Part shown: positions 1 through 11,468 of the stretch, piece by piece
How the letters are laid out: each line of letters starts with the position of its first letter
Numbering within the stretch: the first letter of the stretch is position 1
Assembly (NCBI RefSeq): GCF_000715075.1
Contig: NC_134102.1
Span: 108,698,001-108,762,000, forward strand
Direction of reading: 5' to 3'
DNA: 64,000 nt
From: Nicotiana tabacum
Taxonomy: Eukaryota > Streptophyta > Magnoliopsida > Solanales > Solanaceae
Translations under genes and position numbers: made by a program
The notes under the pieces: model-generated
What the model was told of the DNA's origin: nothing
Databases searched by the model: none
Seen by the model: only the letters and a program-made list of their open reading frames with translations

Positions 1-3000
1 GGTCGTGTGTGGTAACTATTGGGGGACTGGAGACTAGAGTTGATCTCTTATTGCTTAGTATGGTTGATTTCGATGTAATTCTTGGTATGGATTAGTTGTC
101 TCCATGTCATTCTATTCTGGACTATCATGTAAAAATCATGACGTTGACAATGTCAGGGTTGCCAAAGGTTGAGTGGAGAGGTTCTCTAGATTATGTTCCT
201 AGTAGGGTAATTTCTTATTTGAAGGCCCAACGTATGGTTGGAAAGCGATGTTTGTCATTTTTAGCCTTTATGAGAGATGTTAATATAGATACTCCTTCTA
301 TTGATTTAGTACCGGTAGTGAGAGCCCTTCTGGATGTATTTCCTGCAGACCTGCTGGGTATGCCACCCGACAGGGATATAGATGTCGGTATTGACTTGGT
401 GTCGGGCACACCATCCATTTCTATTCCTTCGTATCGTATGGCACCAGCTGAAGTGAAAGAATTGAAAGAGCAACTTTAGGAGCTCCTTGATAAGGGATTT
501 ATTAGGCCTAGTGTGTCACCTTGGGGTGCACCAGTTTTGTTTGTGAAAAAGAAAGATGGTACTACGCGAATATCCATTGATTACAGACAATTGAATAAAG
601 TTACAATCAAGAACAAATATCCTTTGTCGCGTATTGATGACTTATTTGACCAGCTTCAGGGAGTGAGGGTGTTCTCCAAAATTGATTTGAGATCCGGGTA
701 TCACTAGTTAAAAATTCAGGATTCGGATATTCTAAAAAAGGCATTCAGGACTCGTTATGGCCACTATGAATTTCTTGTGATGTCTTTTGGGCTAACCAAT
801 GCCCCAACAGCATTCATGCACTTGATGAATAGTGTATTCCAGCCATATTTTGACTCATTTGTCTTAGTATTTATTGATTATATCATGGTGTACTCATGTA
901 GCCATGAGGAGCATACACGACACTTGAGTATTGTACTACAGAGGCTGAGAGAGGAGAAACTTTATGCCAAATTCTCTAAGTGTGAGTTTTGTCTTAGCTC
1001 GGTGGCATTCTTGGGACATATAGTGTCCAGTGAAGGGATTAAGGTGGATCCGGAGAAAATAGAGGCAATTTAAAGTTGACCCAAGCCATCTTCAGCTATT
1101 GAGATTCGGACTTTTCTCGATTTGGCTGGTTATTATCGTTGCTTTGTGGAGGGTTTCTCGTCTATTGCATCTCTTTTGACTAAATTGACCCAGAAAGATG
1201 CACCGTTCAGATAGTCGGAAGAATGTGAAGAGAGCTTTCAGAAGCTCAAGATAGCTTTGACTACATCCCCAGTATTGGTGTTGCCTACAGGTTCAGAGTC
1301 TTATACTGTGTATTATGACGCGTCACATATTGGTCTCGGCGTAGTGCTAATGCAAGACAGTATGGTAATTTCTTATCTGGTCCACGACCTTGAGTTAGAA
1401 GCTATTGTTCATGCATTGAAGATTTGGCGGCATTATTTTTACGGTGTACATTGTGAGGTTTATACCGATCACTAGAGTCTACAATATCTATTTAAACAGA
1501 AGGATCTTAATTTGCACCAGCGGAGGTGGTTGGAGTTTCTTAAGGATTATTACATCACCATTCTCTATCATCCCGGAAATGCCAATGTGGTGGACGATGC
1601 CTTGAGTCGTAAGGCGGAGAGTTTGGGTAGCTTAGCATATTTACCGATAGCAGAGAGGCCTTTAGCCTCGGATATCCAGGCCTTGGCTAACCAGTTTGTT
1701 ATATTAGATGTTTCGGAGCCGAATCGAGTTTTGGCTTGTATGATTTATCAATCTTCTCTTTATGATCGTATCAAAGAACGTCAGTATGATGACCCCCATC
1801 TCTTTGTCCTTAAGTGCACGGTTCAACACGGTAATGCCAAGGAAATATCTATTGGGGATGATGGCGTATTATGGATGCAGAGCAGGCTATGTGTGCCTAA
1901 TGTATATGGTTTGCGTGAGTTGATTCTCCAGGAAGCTCACAGTTCATGGTACTCCATTCATCCAGGTGCCGCGAAGATGTATCAGGATTTGAGGCAGCAC
2001 TATTGGTGTAGGCGAATGAAGAAAGATATAGTTAAGTTTGTAGCTCGGTGTATAAATTGTCAACAGGTAAAGTACGAGCATCAGAGACCAAGAGGATTGC
2101 TTTAGAGACTTGAAATTCAGGAATGGAAATGGGAGCATATTACCATGGATTTTGTAGTAGGTCTTCCACGGACCTTGAGGAAGCTTGACGCTGTTAGGAT
2201 GATTGTGGATCGGTTGACCAATTCCGCACATTTTATTCCAATTGGTACTAATTATTCTTCGGAGTGGTTGGTTGAGATTTATATCAGCGAGATTGTTCGC
2301 CTACACATTGTGAAAGTATCTATCATTTCAGATCGGCGCACGCAGTTTACATCACAGTTTTGGAGAGCAGTGTAGCGAGAATTGGGCACACAGGTTCAGT
2401 TGAGTACAGTATTTGACCCTCAAATGGACAGATAGTCCGAGCTGACTATTTAAATATTGGAGGATATGCTAAGTGCTTGTGTCATTGATTTTGTGGGTTC
2501 TTGGGATCAATTTCTACCACTCGCGGAATTTTCTTACAATAACAGCTACCAGTCGAGTATTCAGATGGCTCCATATGAGGCTTTATATGGGAGACGGTGC
2601 CGATCTCCGGTAGGTTGGTTTGAGCCGGGTGAGACTAGGTTATTGGGTACTGACTTGGTTTAGGATGCTTTAGAGAAGGTTAAAGTGATTAGGAATGCCT
2701 TCGCACGGCGTAGTTTAGACAGAAGAGTTATGCCTACAGGAAGGTTCGTGATGCTGCTTACATGGTTGGGGAGAAGGTTCTGCTCAAAATTTCACCCATG
2801 AAAAGTGTGTTGAGATTTGGGAAGAAGGGCAAGTTGAGCCCTCAGTATATTAGGCCTTTTAAAGTACTTAAGAAGATTGGAGAGGTGGCTAATGAACTGG
2901 CATTGCCTCCTAGTCTATCGAGTGTTCATCTAGTATTTCATGTATCTATGCTTCGAAAGTATGTCGGAGATCCGTCGCATGTTTTGGATTTCAGCACAAT

Positions 3001-3239
3001 GCAACTGGATGGTAATTTGACTTATGATGTGGAGCTAGTGGCTATTTAATACCGGCAGGTTCGAAAGCTGAGGTCAAAGAACATAGCATTAGTGAAGGTA
3101 CAGTGGAGAGGCCAGCCAGTCGGAGAAGCTACTTGGGAGATTGAGCGGGAGATGCGGAACAAATATCTCCACCTATTTGAGATTCCAGGTATAATTCTGA
3201 ACCCGTTCGAAGATGAACATTTGTTTAAGAGGGGGAGAA
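1..3239 (+). pseudogene. Decayed Ty3/gypsy chromovirus pol (PR end, RT, RNase H, IN, chromodomain)
   Basis: Internal coding part of a Tekay/Del-like gypsy retrotransposon, entering the window within the protease. In order: the end of the protease (VDFDVILGMD, about 66-92); reverse transcriptase (about 500-1075, with KIDLRSGYH and [10 protein letters not shown]); RNase H (about 1290-1600, YTDH and HPGNANVV); integrase zinc finger (about 1935-2085) and core (MIVDRLTNSAHF, about 2197-2232); and a chromodomain (about 3050-3180, VQWRGQPVGEATWE). It is dead. Twelve in-frame stops occur between 93 and 2663 (at 93, 477, 705, 1071, 1077, 1212, 1473, 2103, 2373, 2433, 2451 and 2661), yet the reading frame is never shifted over that stretch. 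The RT active site reads FIDY instead of FIDD, and RNase H has a short in-frame gap near 1350-1380. After 2663 the frame changes. A polypurine tract (AGAGGGGGAGAA) at 3228-3239 precedes the LTR. Confidence 0.9.
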
Positions 3240-5303
3240 TGTAACGACCCGGCCGGTCGTTTCGAGTATTACAACCTCGTCTCCCCATTTGCTGCTCAAA
3301 TTGTGCTTTTCGATAGTTATTTGACTTACCGGGGGTAATTGGTTCGGGTCCGGTGAGGTTTGGAATGATTTGGAACACTTAGTTCAAATGTTTAGAACTT
3401 AAGTTGAAAAGGTTGGCCGGATGTTGAATTATGTGTAACGACCCCGGGGAAGTTTTGCTAAGGAAATTAAGGTTTTGTGGTGCCGAGGTAGATCAAGTAG
3501 TACAAGGCTCGGACTTTTTGGGTTGAACAATGCACTGAGGAGTAAAGGAATAATTTTAACCAAAGAGGACATTTCTGCGGCCCACTATGCGGTCGCAGAA
3601 TCACTCTGCGGACCGCATAATGGCCCGCATACCTATTCTGCGGTCGCATAATATACCGCAGAACAGGTATGCAGTCGCATAATGCATCGCAGAATAGGTA
3701 TGCGGGCCATTATGCAGTCGCATACCATTATGCGACTCGTGGGTGGATGGGCGTTAATATTTTATAACTTTTGTCGGGTTTCGAGATGTGGGCCCCACGG
3801 GAGAATTTTGAGTTAATTTCGGATTTTTATTAGAAAATTAGTATTTCCTTATGGAATTAAGTACAATAATTGGTATTGACTGAATCGAATTAATTGTGGC
3901 TAGATACGAGGCTTTCGGAGACCAATTCTCGTGGGAAGGGCATAGCGAAATAAAGAATTACACGGGTTGAGGTAAGTAACAGTGTTAAATTTGGTCCTGA
4001 GGGTATAAAACCCCGGATTATGTGTTATGTGATGGATTTTGAGGTGACGCACACGCTAGGTGACGGGCATGTGGGCGTGCACCGTAGGAATTTTGACTTG
4101 GTAAAATTCCATGCAACTGTATATTTGAATATTCGGTTGATATCCATGCATTCTCTACGTGTTAGAGAAAAATTGAGTTGAGACTCGTATTAAAAATTAT
4201 GCTTAGGCATATGCTATTATTGTTGGTACCCACTGGGTCATTTCTGTGATTGAATTATATGCTCAAATTGTAATTTCACACTCACCCATGTTCATTCATT
4301 TCATATCATATCTCAGTCTCTGTTGCTATTTATTGATGCACCATATCATTGTTGTTGGACTGCTTATCATGATTTCGGAGAGTCCGAGAGACTAGAGAGG
4401 TTGATGACTGAGTGAGGCCGAGGGCCTAACTATGAGGATATTTATGGGATCGGGCTACACGTCGCAGCATGTTTTGTTGATTTATTCCATGAGTCGCTTG
4501 ATATAGCGCTTGGGCTGAAGGAGCCCCTCCGGAGTCTGTACACACTCCCAATGAGTGCAGGTACCTACTGAGTGCGAGTGTCGTATTTTGAGTGATTGTT
4601 AGGAATGAGTGACTAAGAGGAAAGAGTGACTGTGAGGTTGGAGTGAATGGGAGGACTGAGTGACTGTTACTCTGAGAGGATGCATTGATTTCATTATTGC
4701 TGCATTTTAGATCTCATATATCATTGTTTTGGAAAATTTTCTAAAAGACATTCTCTACTGTTTTAGTCGAAGTTGATATGAAATTTCTATAGAGTTTTAA
4801 ATGTTGAACTTGAAAGCATGCCTACCCTTTTATATTGGAAAGTACTGTAATTGGACTTAGCTAAGAAGCTTGTCACTACTTTCAGTTCTTATTTATTATT
4901 GTTACTTACTGAGTTGGTTGTACTCATACTACTTCCTGCACTTCGTGTGCAGATCCAGGTATTTCCGGATACGGTAGGTGTTGATTCTTTTGCATAGTTG
5001 ATTTTCGGTAGATTCAGAGGTAGTTGTCGTGTTTCGCAGACCTTGTCTCTCCTTCCCTATCTCATTGTTTACTGTATTTAGGCTTAGACTATTATAGATC
5101 GTATTTTTCATACTTGTAATGTATAGTACTCGGTGACACCGGGTTTTCAGAGTAAATTATATTCAGTATTGGTGGAATTTTTCCCCTTAAATTAATTGTT
5201 ATGTTTCCAATATTTAAAAAAAATTGTGGGTTATTGATGTTGTCGGCTTGCCTAGTATCGGGATAGGCGCCATCACGACAGGTGTGATTTTTTGGCCGTG
5301 ACA
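3240..5303 (+). repeat. 3' LTR of the first gypsy element
   Basis: Starts TGTAACGACC directly after the polypurine tract and ends GGCCGTGACA, so it has the TG...CA termini of an LTR; length is about 2.06 kb. No primer-binding site follows, which shows that this is the 3' LTR and that host DNA starts at 5304. A second TGTAACGACC-like motif lies at about 3434. The LTR contains a strong inverted repeat (3615-3715, listed separately). The 5' LTR lies outside the window, so no target duplication can be checked. Confidence 0.75.
3615..3715. repeat. Perfect inverted repeat with 28-bp arms in the LTR
   Basis: Bases 3615-3642 (GCATAATGGCCC...CTATTCTGCG) are the exact reverse complement of 3688-3715, with a 45-bp spacer that itself carries shorter GCGGTCGCA/GCAGAATAGG copies. 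RNA or single-stranded DNA from here would fold into a long hairpin. Confidence 0.85.
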
Positions 5304-5324
5304 CTTATATATCCAATCATCCTC

Positions 5325-5547
5325 TAGGCTATAGCTTCTACATTCTTCACTTCCGAAGCAAATAATTCATGTTCTAACTTTGAAACATTTCACAAAAGTT
5401 TATCATAAAGCAATCTTATGATTATCACGATTGTCGAGTAATATTCTTGATCCACATATTTATAGAGGTATACAATTTAACTTTTACCAAGTACGCCGAA
5501 TAAATGACAAGATAAATAAAAAAAGATATAAATGTAGTAAAGATGCA
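5325..5547. repeat. Duplicated host segment, piece 1
   Basis: Starting TAGCTTCTACATTCTTCACT, this stretch aligns with 45182-45332, the distal upstream region of the nucleotide-sugar transporter gene. Shared blocks include AAATAATTCATGTTC and, near its end, a GATGCAAAATGAATAA-like block matching ATGCAAAATAAATAA at 45313-45331. The proximal copy lacks about 90 bp in the middle. The continuation of the segment is found at 34506 and then at 39154. Confidence 0.75.
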
Positions 5548-5954
5548 AAATGAATAAAGGTAAATTTCACAAATGATCATGTAATTGTGATTTTCTTTTT
5601 ACCAAAGTCATATAACTATATTTTCTCACACAAAAATCATAAAACTTTTATTAACTCAATCAAAAATCATAGTGACCATAAACTACAATGTTTTAATAGT
5701 ATTTTTTTATTTCACAATTTTTTAATTTTATTTTTAGTCTAATAAATAATACTCCAATCTAATAGGAATGACCCAACCCGATCCACCCAACCCAATACCC
5801 ATATATATAAATTAAAATAATACTAAAAGTGAATCCTTCAAAATACGATACTTCTATCTTTTATTTTTCTTTTCAAGATTTTCATTCAAATTGGTAGCAT
5901 ATTTATTTCAAGTGCTCTCTAATTATACCTTTTTTGTGAGCATCTCAAGCATTT

Positions 5955-6209
5955 CGAACTAAGCTTGTGTTGATGTAGGAATCGGGTCTTTTTAAGATGA
6001 TTGGATGGTGACAAATTTGGTTCTAAGGTTTGCCAGTGTGGGTGAAAGGAATAATATTAAGTTGAGATGGCGTTGTAGGGCCTATGTGGATTGGGGGTGA
6101 TTTGGAGTCATCCGCGAGTATATGTATGATGAGTACATTTAGTGATTTGATTACCTCGGAGTGATACTAGGCACGTTCGAGGACAAACGTTCGTTTAAGA
6201 GGGGGAGAA
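5955..6209 (+). repeat. 3' internal remnant of gypsy element 2
   Basis: Matches 11226-11468 (shared GTTGATGTAGRAATCGGGTC, then a run ending GTTTAAGAGGGGGAGAA). It is the non-coding 3' end of a gypsy internal region, including the polypurine tract, and stands directly before an LTR. Its presence on the outer side of LTR 6210-8747 means that this LTR once served as a 3' LTR too, so the array is internal-LTR-internal-LTR. Confidence 0.75.
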
Positions 6210-8747
6210 TGTAACGATCCGACTGGTCGTTTTGGGAATTAGCACCCCGTTCAGTGGCTTAAGGTCTCGAGAAGCTTCGTAATGTGTATTATGACTTGCG
6301 TGTGTGGTCGAGATTGGTTTTCAGATGATTCGGGATTTAATTGAAAGAACAATTCTTATTTTTGAAGGTTAAATGAAAAGAGTTGACCGGAGTTTGACCT
6401 TTAAGGATTTGATTCTGAAATGGACTTTTTATGGTTTCAATAGCTTCGTATGATGATTTGGACTTAGGCGTGCATCCGGATTTGGATTTGGAGGTCCGTA
6501 GGGTAATTTGAAGCATTTCAGCAAAAATTGAAAAGTTGAAGTTTTAGAAGGTTTAGAGGTTTGACCGAGAGTTGACCTTGGTGATATCGGGGTTGGAATG
6601 AGATTCCGATAGTTGGATTAGCTCTGTTATGTCATTTGGAACTTGTGTGCAAAATTTGACGGCATTCCGGATTGATTTGATATGTTTCGGCACGAGTTTT
6701 GGAAGTTAGAAGATTTGGAAGTTTATAAGTTTGATTCGTGGTGTGATTCGTAGTTTCGACTTTATTTGATCTGATTTGAGGTCGCGATTAAGTTCGTATC
6801 ATATTTTAAGAGATATTGGTATATTTGGTTGAGGTCCCGGGGGCCTCGGGTGGATTTCGGATGGTTAACGGATCGGATTTTGGACTTTAGAAATGCTAAG
6901 GAGTTCTGGACTGGTGCCATCGCACCTGCAATGGATTTGGTCACAGGTGCGCAGTCGCAGAAGCGCCTGGGAAGGATCAGGGCAGAGGTCGCAGGTCCGA
7001 TGTTAATTTCTGCACCTGCATGATCGCGGAAGCGGTGCTTGGGGATGCAAATGCGAGGTAAGCGCAGAAGCGCATTTGCAGCTCGCACCTGCGTTTACGC
7101 AGAAGCGGAATTTTTACCGCATATGCGATGGGTTCAACTGTCAGTGAAATCCACAGAAGCGATGCTTGTGTCGCAGAAGTGACATCGCAGGCGCGCAAAT
7201 TGTTTCACAGGTGAAATTCTGGGCAGAAACATAAAGGATGGAAGTCAATCATTTTTCATTATTCTGGTTGAGTGGAAGCCTCGGTTTTGGGTGATTCTGG
7301 AAGGATTCCTCATGAGTTTGGTTTGGGTAAGTGTTTTATATCCGATATTGGTTGCGGTGAGAAAAGGTGGCATTGAAACGTGTGGCTAGTAGGGGAACCA
7401 CTAGAAGCCATGTGGTGTGATAAGGTGGGCTAAAACGTGGGATGCTATTTCAAGAAAATAATTTTCAAAAACTAAATATAAAGGCTCATGCGGTGATATA
7501 AGGAAAGTTGTGATGCATTTACAATTTTATACTACGAGGCGGTACCTAGGGAGTACTATTATTTCATTTCCCCCTTTTCTGTGTACTTGTCTTTGATTGT
7601 TGTTTTCCTTAGCATACTATAAATTGTTTTCCTCCGTGTTGCACTATTTGCTCAGCTCTATGTAGTTAATCTTGTTGTGCTGGTCACTGCTTCAAACTCC
7701 ATTGCTGCTTCTGTTACACCATACATTTCGTGGTGATCGTTGCTTATGTGCCATTCATTGATTCTACCCTTATTTGTGTACTAGAATTATGATAGAATGC
7801 GTGCACAAGCATACACGTAGTTAAATCACCCATATCGGTTTTAAAAGGTGAATCCTAACGACATTAAACATTATACGTACTCTTGTCCTTTTGCCTTCTA
7901 TGTAAGGATTGTTCTATTGGCATGTGAGTCGTCCGTGCGGTTATGAGTTGTAATGTGGGCCCAAGATGCTAAGTGATTAGGGTTCATGAATTGGCACCCT
8001 TGAGCTGTGATTATGAGGTTCGGTACCTCGTGGAAATGCTTGAACAGATGTAGTGTGAAAATGGTTGTTCTCATTGAGTTGTTGCTGGTTTTCCCTTTAC
8101 TTGGTTTTCCCAGGACATAGACTGCGATTAGTTACTCTGCAACATTATTACCTGACTGCTTCCTGTTGAATATTGTTGTTACTAGTGTTTCATTACAAGT
8201 ATTGTCTTGTATTCCTTATCCTGCTTAGCTTTATATTAATATTGTTTCTCTGTTAGTTCATCTACACACTTGTTCAGGTTGCTTAGTCTGGTAGGTATCT
8301 TGACTATCCCTCGTCACTACTCCATCGAGGTTAGTCTTGATACTTACTGAGTACCGTAGTGGTGTACTCATACTACACTTCTACATATTTTTTGTGCAGA
8401 TCTAGGTGCCTCGGTTGTTGTTGATTATTAGCTAGTTGGTCGAGCTGTGGAGACTCAAGGTAAATCTGTTGTCGCATTCGCAGGCCTCGGAGTCACCTTC
8501 TGATATTTTCATTGTACTGTTTAATTCCATTCGAATAGTTGTATTTAGGGATTTTCTAGCAAACTCAATAGAGCTTATGACTTGTACTACCGGTTTTGGG
8601 AATTGTAATTTGTATAAGATTTTTTTATCTCGTATTTTTCAATTGATTGTTGAATTCTTCTAATTATTTGGTAAGTGTTAGGCTTACCTAGTCTTAGATA
8701 CTAGGTGTCATCACAATATCCTACAAAGAAAAATTGGGGTCGTGACA
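6210..8747 (+). repeat. LTR 1 of gypsy element 2
   Basis: Runs from TGTAACGATCC to GGTCGTGACA and is followed by a primer-binding site. It aligns with 11469-12628 and then, after a jump, with about 32909-34283. It therefore lacks about 1.3 kb that the other LTR keeps (12628-13476 plus 32467-32909). Bases 6940-7200 hold an array of short CG-rich words (GCAGAAGCG, TCGCAG). Confidence 0.85.
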
Positions 8748-8749
8748 AG

Positions 8750-8763
8750 TTGGTATCAGAGCT
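8750..8763 (+). promoter_or_regulatory. Primer-binding site of gypsy element 2
   Basis: TTGGTATCAGAGCT lies three bases after the LTR end. TGGTATCAGAGC is complementary to the 3' end of plant initiator tRNA-Met, the usual primer for these elements. Confidence 0.85.
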
Positions 8764-8945
8764 CTAGGTTCATAGGTGCTACGAGTCATAAGAGAGTTAG
8801 TAGAGTCTTGCGAATCGGTATGGCGACATATGTACTTATCCTCGAGAGGCTACGGAATTATTAAGATAGTTTCACTTCTTTCATTCCTATCATGCGCGTT
8901 TATTGATCTCGTAGTTTGAACCTTTGTCATTCTATTCTTTCACAA

Positions 8946-10140
8946 ATGGTGAGGACACGAGCTACAGTTATCGACAACACTGCCCCTAGAGCCAACATTG
9001 CTAGGGTCGGGGTAGATGCAAAGGCAGGGGCCGAGGAGGAGCACGTGTTATAGCTAGAGCAGCCATTGAGGAGCCGTCAGTAGCTCCTGTTGGGGGACAA
9101 GTACCGGAGGTGCTTGTGATTAAACCAGGACTTCGGGAGACTTAGCACAGTTCTTGAGCATGTTTGGTACATTGGCTCAGGCGGGAAGTTGATTTTGGTT
9201 GCACCAGCTACTTCACAGAACGGGGGAGGAGCTTACACTCCCGTCGTACGTACTCCAGGGAAGCAAGTCTACTTCGGTCAGGTTCCAGGTGTCCTGCTGA
9301 CATGGCATGTTGTCCCAATTCAGCCCGTGGTTAGAGCAGGAGCATATGAGGAGTGAAAGCTTAGACTTGCAAAGTTCAAGAAGCATTACCCTCCTACTTT
9401 CGGTGGTTTGGCTTCAGAGGATGTGCATGGGTTCCTAGAGGAGTGCTACTGTATTCTCCGCACTATGGGTATTGTGGAGATGAGTGGAGTTGCTTTTACT
9501 GCATTCTAGCTTAAGGAAGCGGCATATCAGTGGTGGCGAGCATATAAGTTGAGCAGTCCGACGACGCAACTTCACTTTCATGGGTTCAGTTTTTACAGGT
9601 GTTCTTGAGAGAGTTTGTTCCCCATACCCTTCGGGATGCATGGTGCATAGAGTATGAGCAGTTGCGCCAGGGCACTATGTCAGTGTCAGAGTATGTCGCT
9701 ATATTCAATGAATGGTCCGGACTTGCACCTACTTTGGTTTCTACAGTTGGAGAGTGAGTCTGCAGGTTCATTGAGGGGCTTAGTCATGATATCAGGTTCA
9801 GCATGGCTCGGGAGTTGGAGTCGGATATTCCATATCAGCAGGTGGTAGAGATCACTCGCTGATTAGAAGTCATGCGGGGTCAGCAGATAGAGGACGGGGA
9901 GGCTAAAGAGGCCTCATAGACCGGAGAGACCTATTGGTTCCTATTTTAGAGGCAGAGTATGGCATGGTAGAGGTTTTATGGGTCAGCCAGTTCAGTTTGC
10001 ACTTTAGGTTTCGCACGGTGTTTCAGATACCCATGGGTTTCAAGGTACCGTACCGGACAGCTTCCACAACCACGTCAATGGAGAGGTAGCTTTGAGTGTG
10101 GAAATACCAACCACATGATGAGAGACTGTCCCAGACTCTA
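8946..10140 (+). pseudogene. Decayed gypsy gag of element 2
   Basis: Begins ATGGTGAGGACACGAGC (MVRTRA), a common start for gag in these elements. Shifting frames still spell the capsid core: HYPPTFGGL (about 9387-9415), a KEAAYQWWRAY motif (about 9514-9545), then REFVP, EYEQLRQGTMSVSEYVA (about 9650-9705) and a FIEGLSHDIRFS-like motif (about 9765-9800). A CCHC knuckle remains at about 10085-10130 as SFECGNTNHMMRDC, with its first cysteine replaced by serine. Several stops and frameshifts occur, so no product is expected. Confidence 0.8.
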
Positions 10141-11225
10141 AACAGATGTGTCAAAGCCTGGTATTTAGGCTATGAGTTATGCTTCAGTTGTTGATATCCC
10201 TGCACCGCCAGCTTGGGGGTGCAGGTCAGGCGAGTAGAGGGTGTCTAAGAGTGGGAGGCTCGGCCCGTTGATGTGTTTTCGATGGTAGGGCTGAGGCTTC
10301 TACACCAGATGATGTCGTGTAGTTATGGTTTCGATTTGTTATATAGGAGCATCATTTGTATATTGTTCTGGTTCTGCTTATCGAGGTGAGTCCTTCTATT
10401 TTACTTCACATATGGGTGAATTTCATGATTTTGTACTTTGCTTATGTGTTTACCCATGTTGGGAGATTTATAGTCGTAGCCTATATCTATCGTGTTGTTT
10501 TAATTTATTATTGAGAGCTATGAGACTAGAAGTGAATTTCTGTTACTCATTACGGTAGTTTTGATGTAATTTCCGGATGGTTGACTACGATTTATGGTTT
10601 AGATGTTCTACTAGTGTGGGAGTTTAGTATGTGTTGTGCTTTTGTTGGCAAAATTGAATTAGTGGAAGGTTTCGGTTGGTATGATGTGTATTCTACTTGT
10701 GATTCATAGTTGAGGGCGGGATCCTCGCCTTTTCATGTGATTTGATATGTTTGAGCCAAGCTACAGGCCACGGTGGAGTTATATTAGGAAGAGATCCTTG
10801 TGATTTATTCATATGCTTCGATTCTCCCTTTGTGAAATTGATTTGTAGTCTGATACTGATAGGGAGTGGTGCATGCCGGTCTTGTTTGATAGTTCTTTTA
10901 TGTGTTTCTCCTTACATATTGAGTCATGTTCGTGCTGTGCTTATTGAGTTTTAGCTTGCGAGGTGTGTGCGCTGGTGGCATTTGATGTTACTTGTTGATT
11001 CGGGTGAATAGTTATGAGGTCTTCATGTCTCTTGCGTTGTCAGTATTGTGAATGTTTGAAACAGTGTTCTAACGGATATGAGGCTAATTTCTGGTACTGA
11101 TTTGATTATGGGTAGCTACTATGGCTAGAGTTATTGTTTAAGGCATATGTGTGATGTGTTACGTCGTGTGGTTTCACCTGGGGTGTGTAGGCATAAGTTG
11201 TTGCAGATGGTTGAGGTTGGTACCA
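10141..11225 (+). pseudogene. Remnant after gag of element 2; pol missing
   Basis: Weak protease-like traces follow gag (for example, DNA around 10560-10620 resembles a degraded VDFDVILGMDWL region). No reverse transcriptase, RNase H or integrase motif is readable before the 3' internal remnant at 11226. I infer a deletion of most of pol, because the complete coding region in the sister element upstream spans more than 2.5 kb. The open stretches of 70-78 codons here are not recognisable proteins. Confidence 0.5.
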
Positions 11226-11468
11226 TGTGTTGATGTAGAAATCGGGTCTTTTGGAAATGAGTGAATGGAGAGAAATTTGGTTCTAAGGTTTGCTAGTGTG
11301 GGTGGAAGGAATAATATTCAGTTGAAATGGCGGTGTTGGGCCTATGTGGATTGGGGTGACGTGGAGTCACCCTCTAATATATGTATGATGAGTACATTCA
11401 GTGATTTGATGACCTTAGAGTGGTACTGGGCACGTTTGAGGACGAACGTTTGTTTAAGAGAGGGAGAA
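11226..11468 (+). repeat. 3' internal non-coding end and polypurine tract of element 2
   Basis: Second copy of the sequence at 5955-6209, ending GTTTAAGAGAGGGAGAA directly before LTR 2. One G in the polypurine tract is changed to A compared with the other copy. Confidence 0.75.

Noticed and set aside
1..3239. Endogenous pararetrovirus origin for the RT/RNase H sequence
   Set aside because: An integrase and chromodomain follow RNase H and an LTR follows pol, which fits gypsy chromoviruses, not pararetroviruses.
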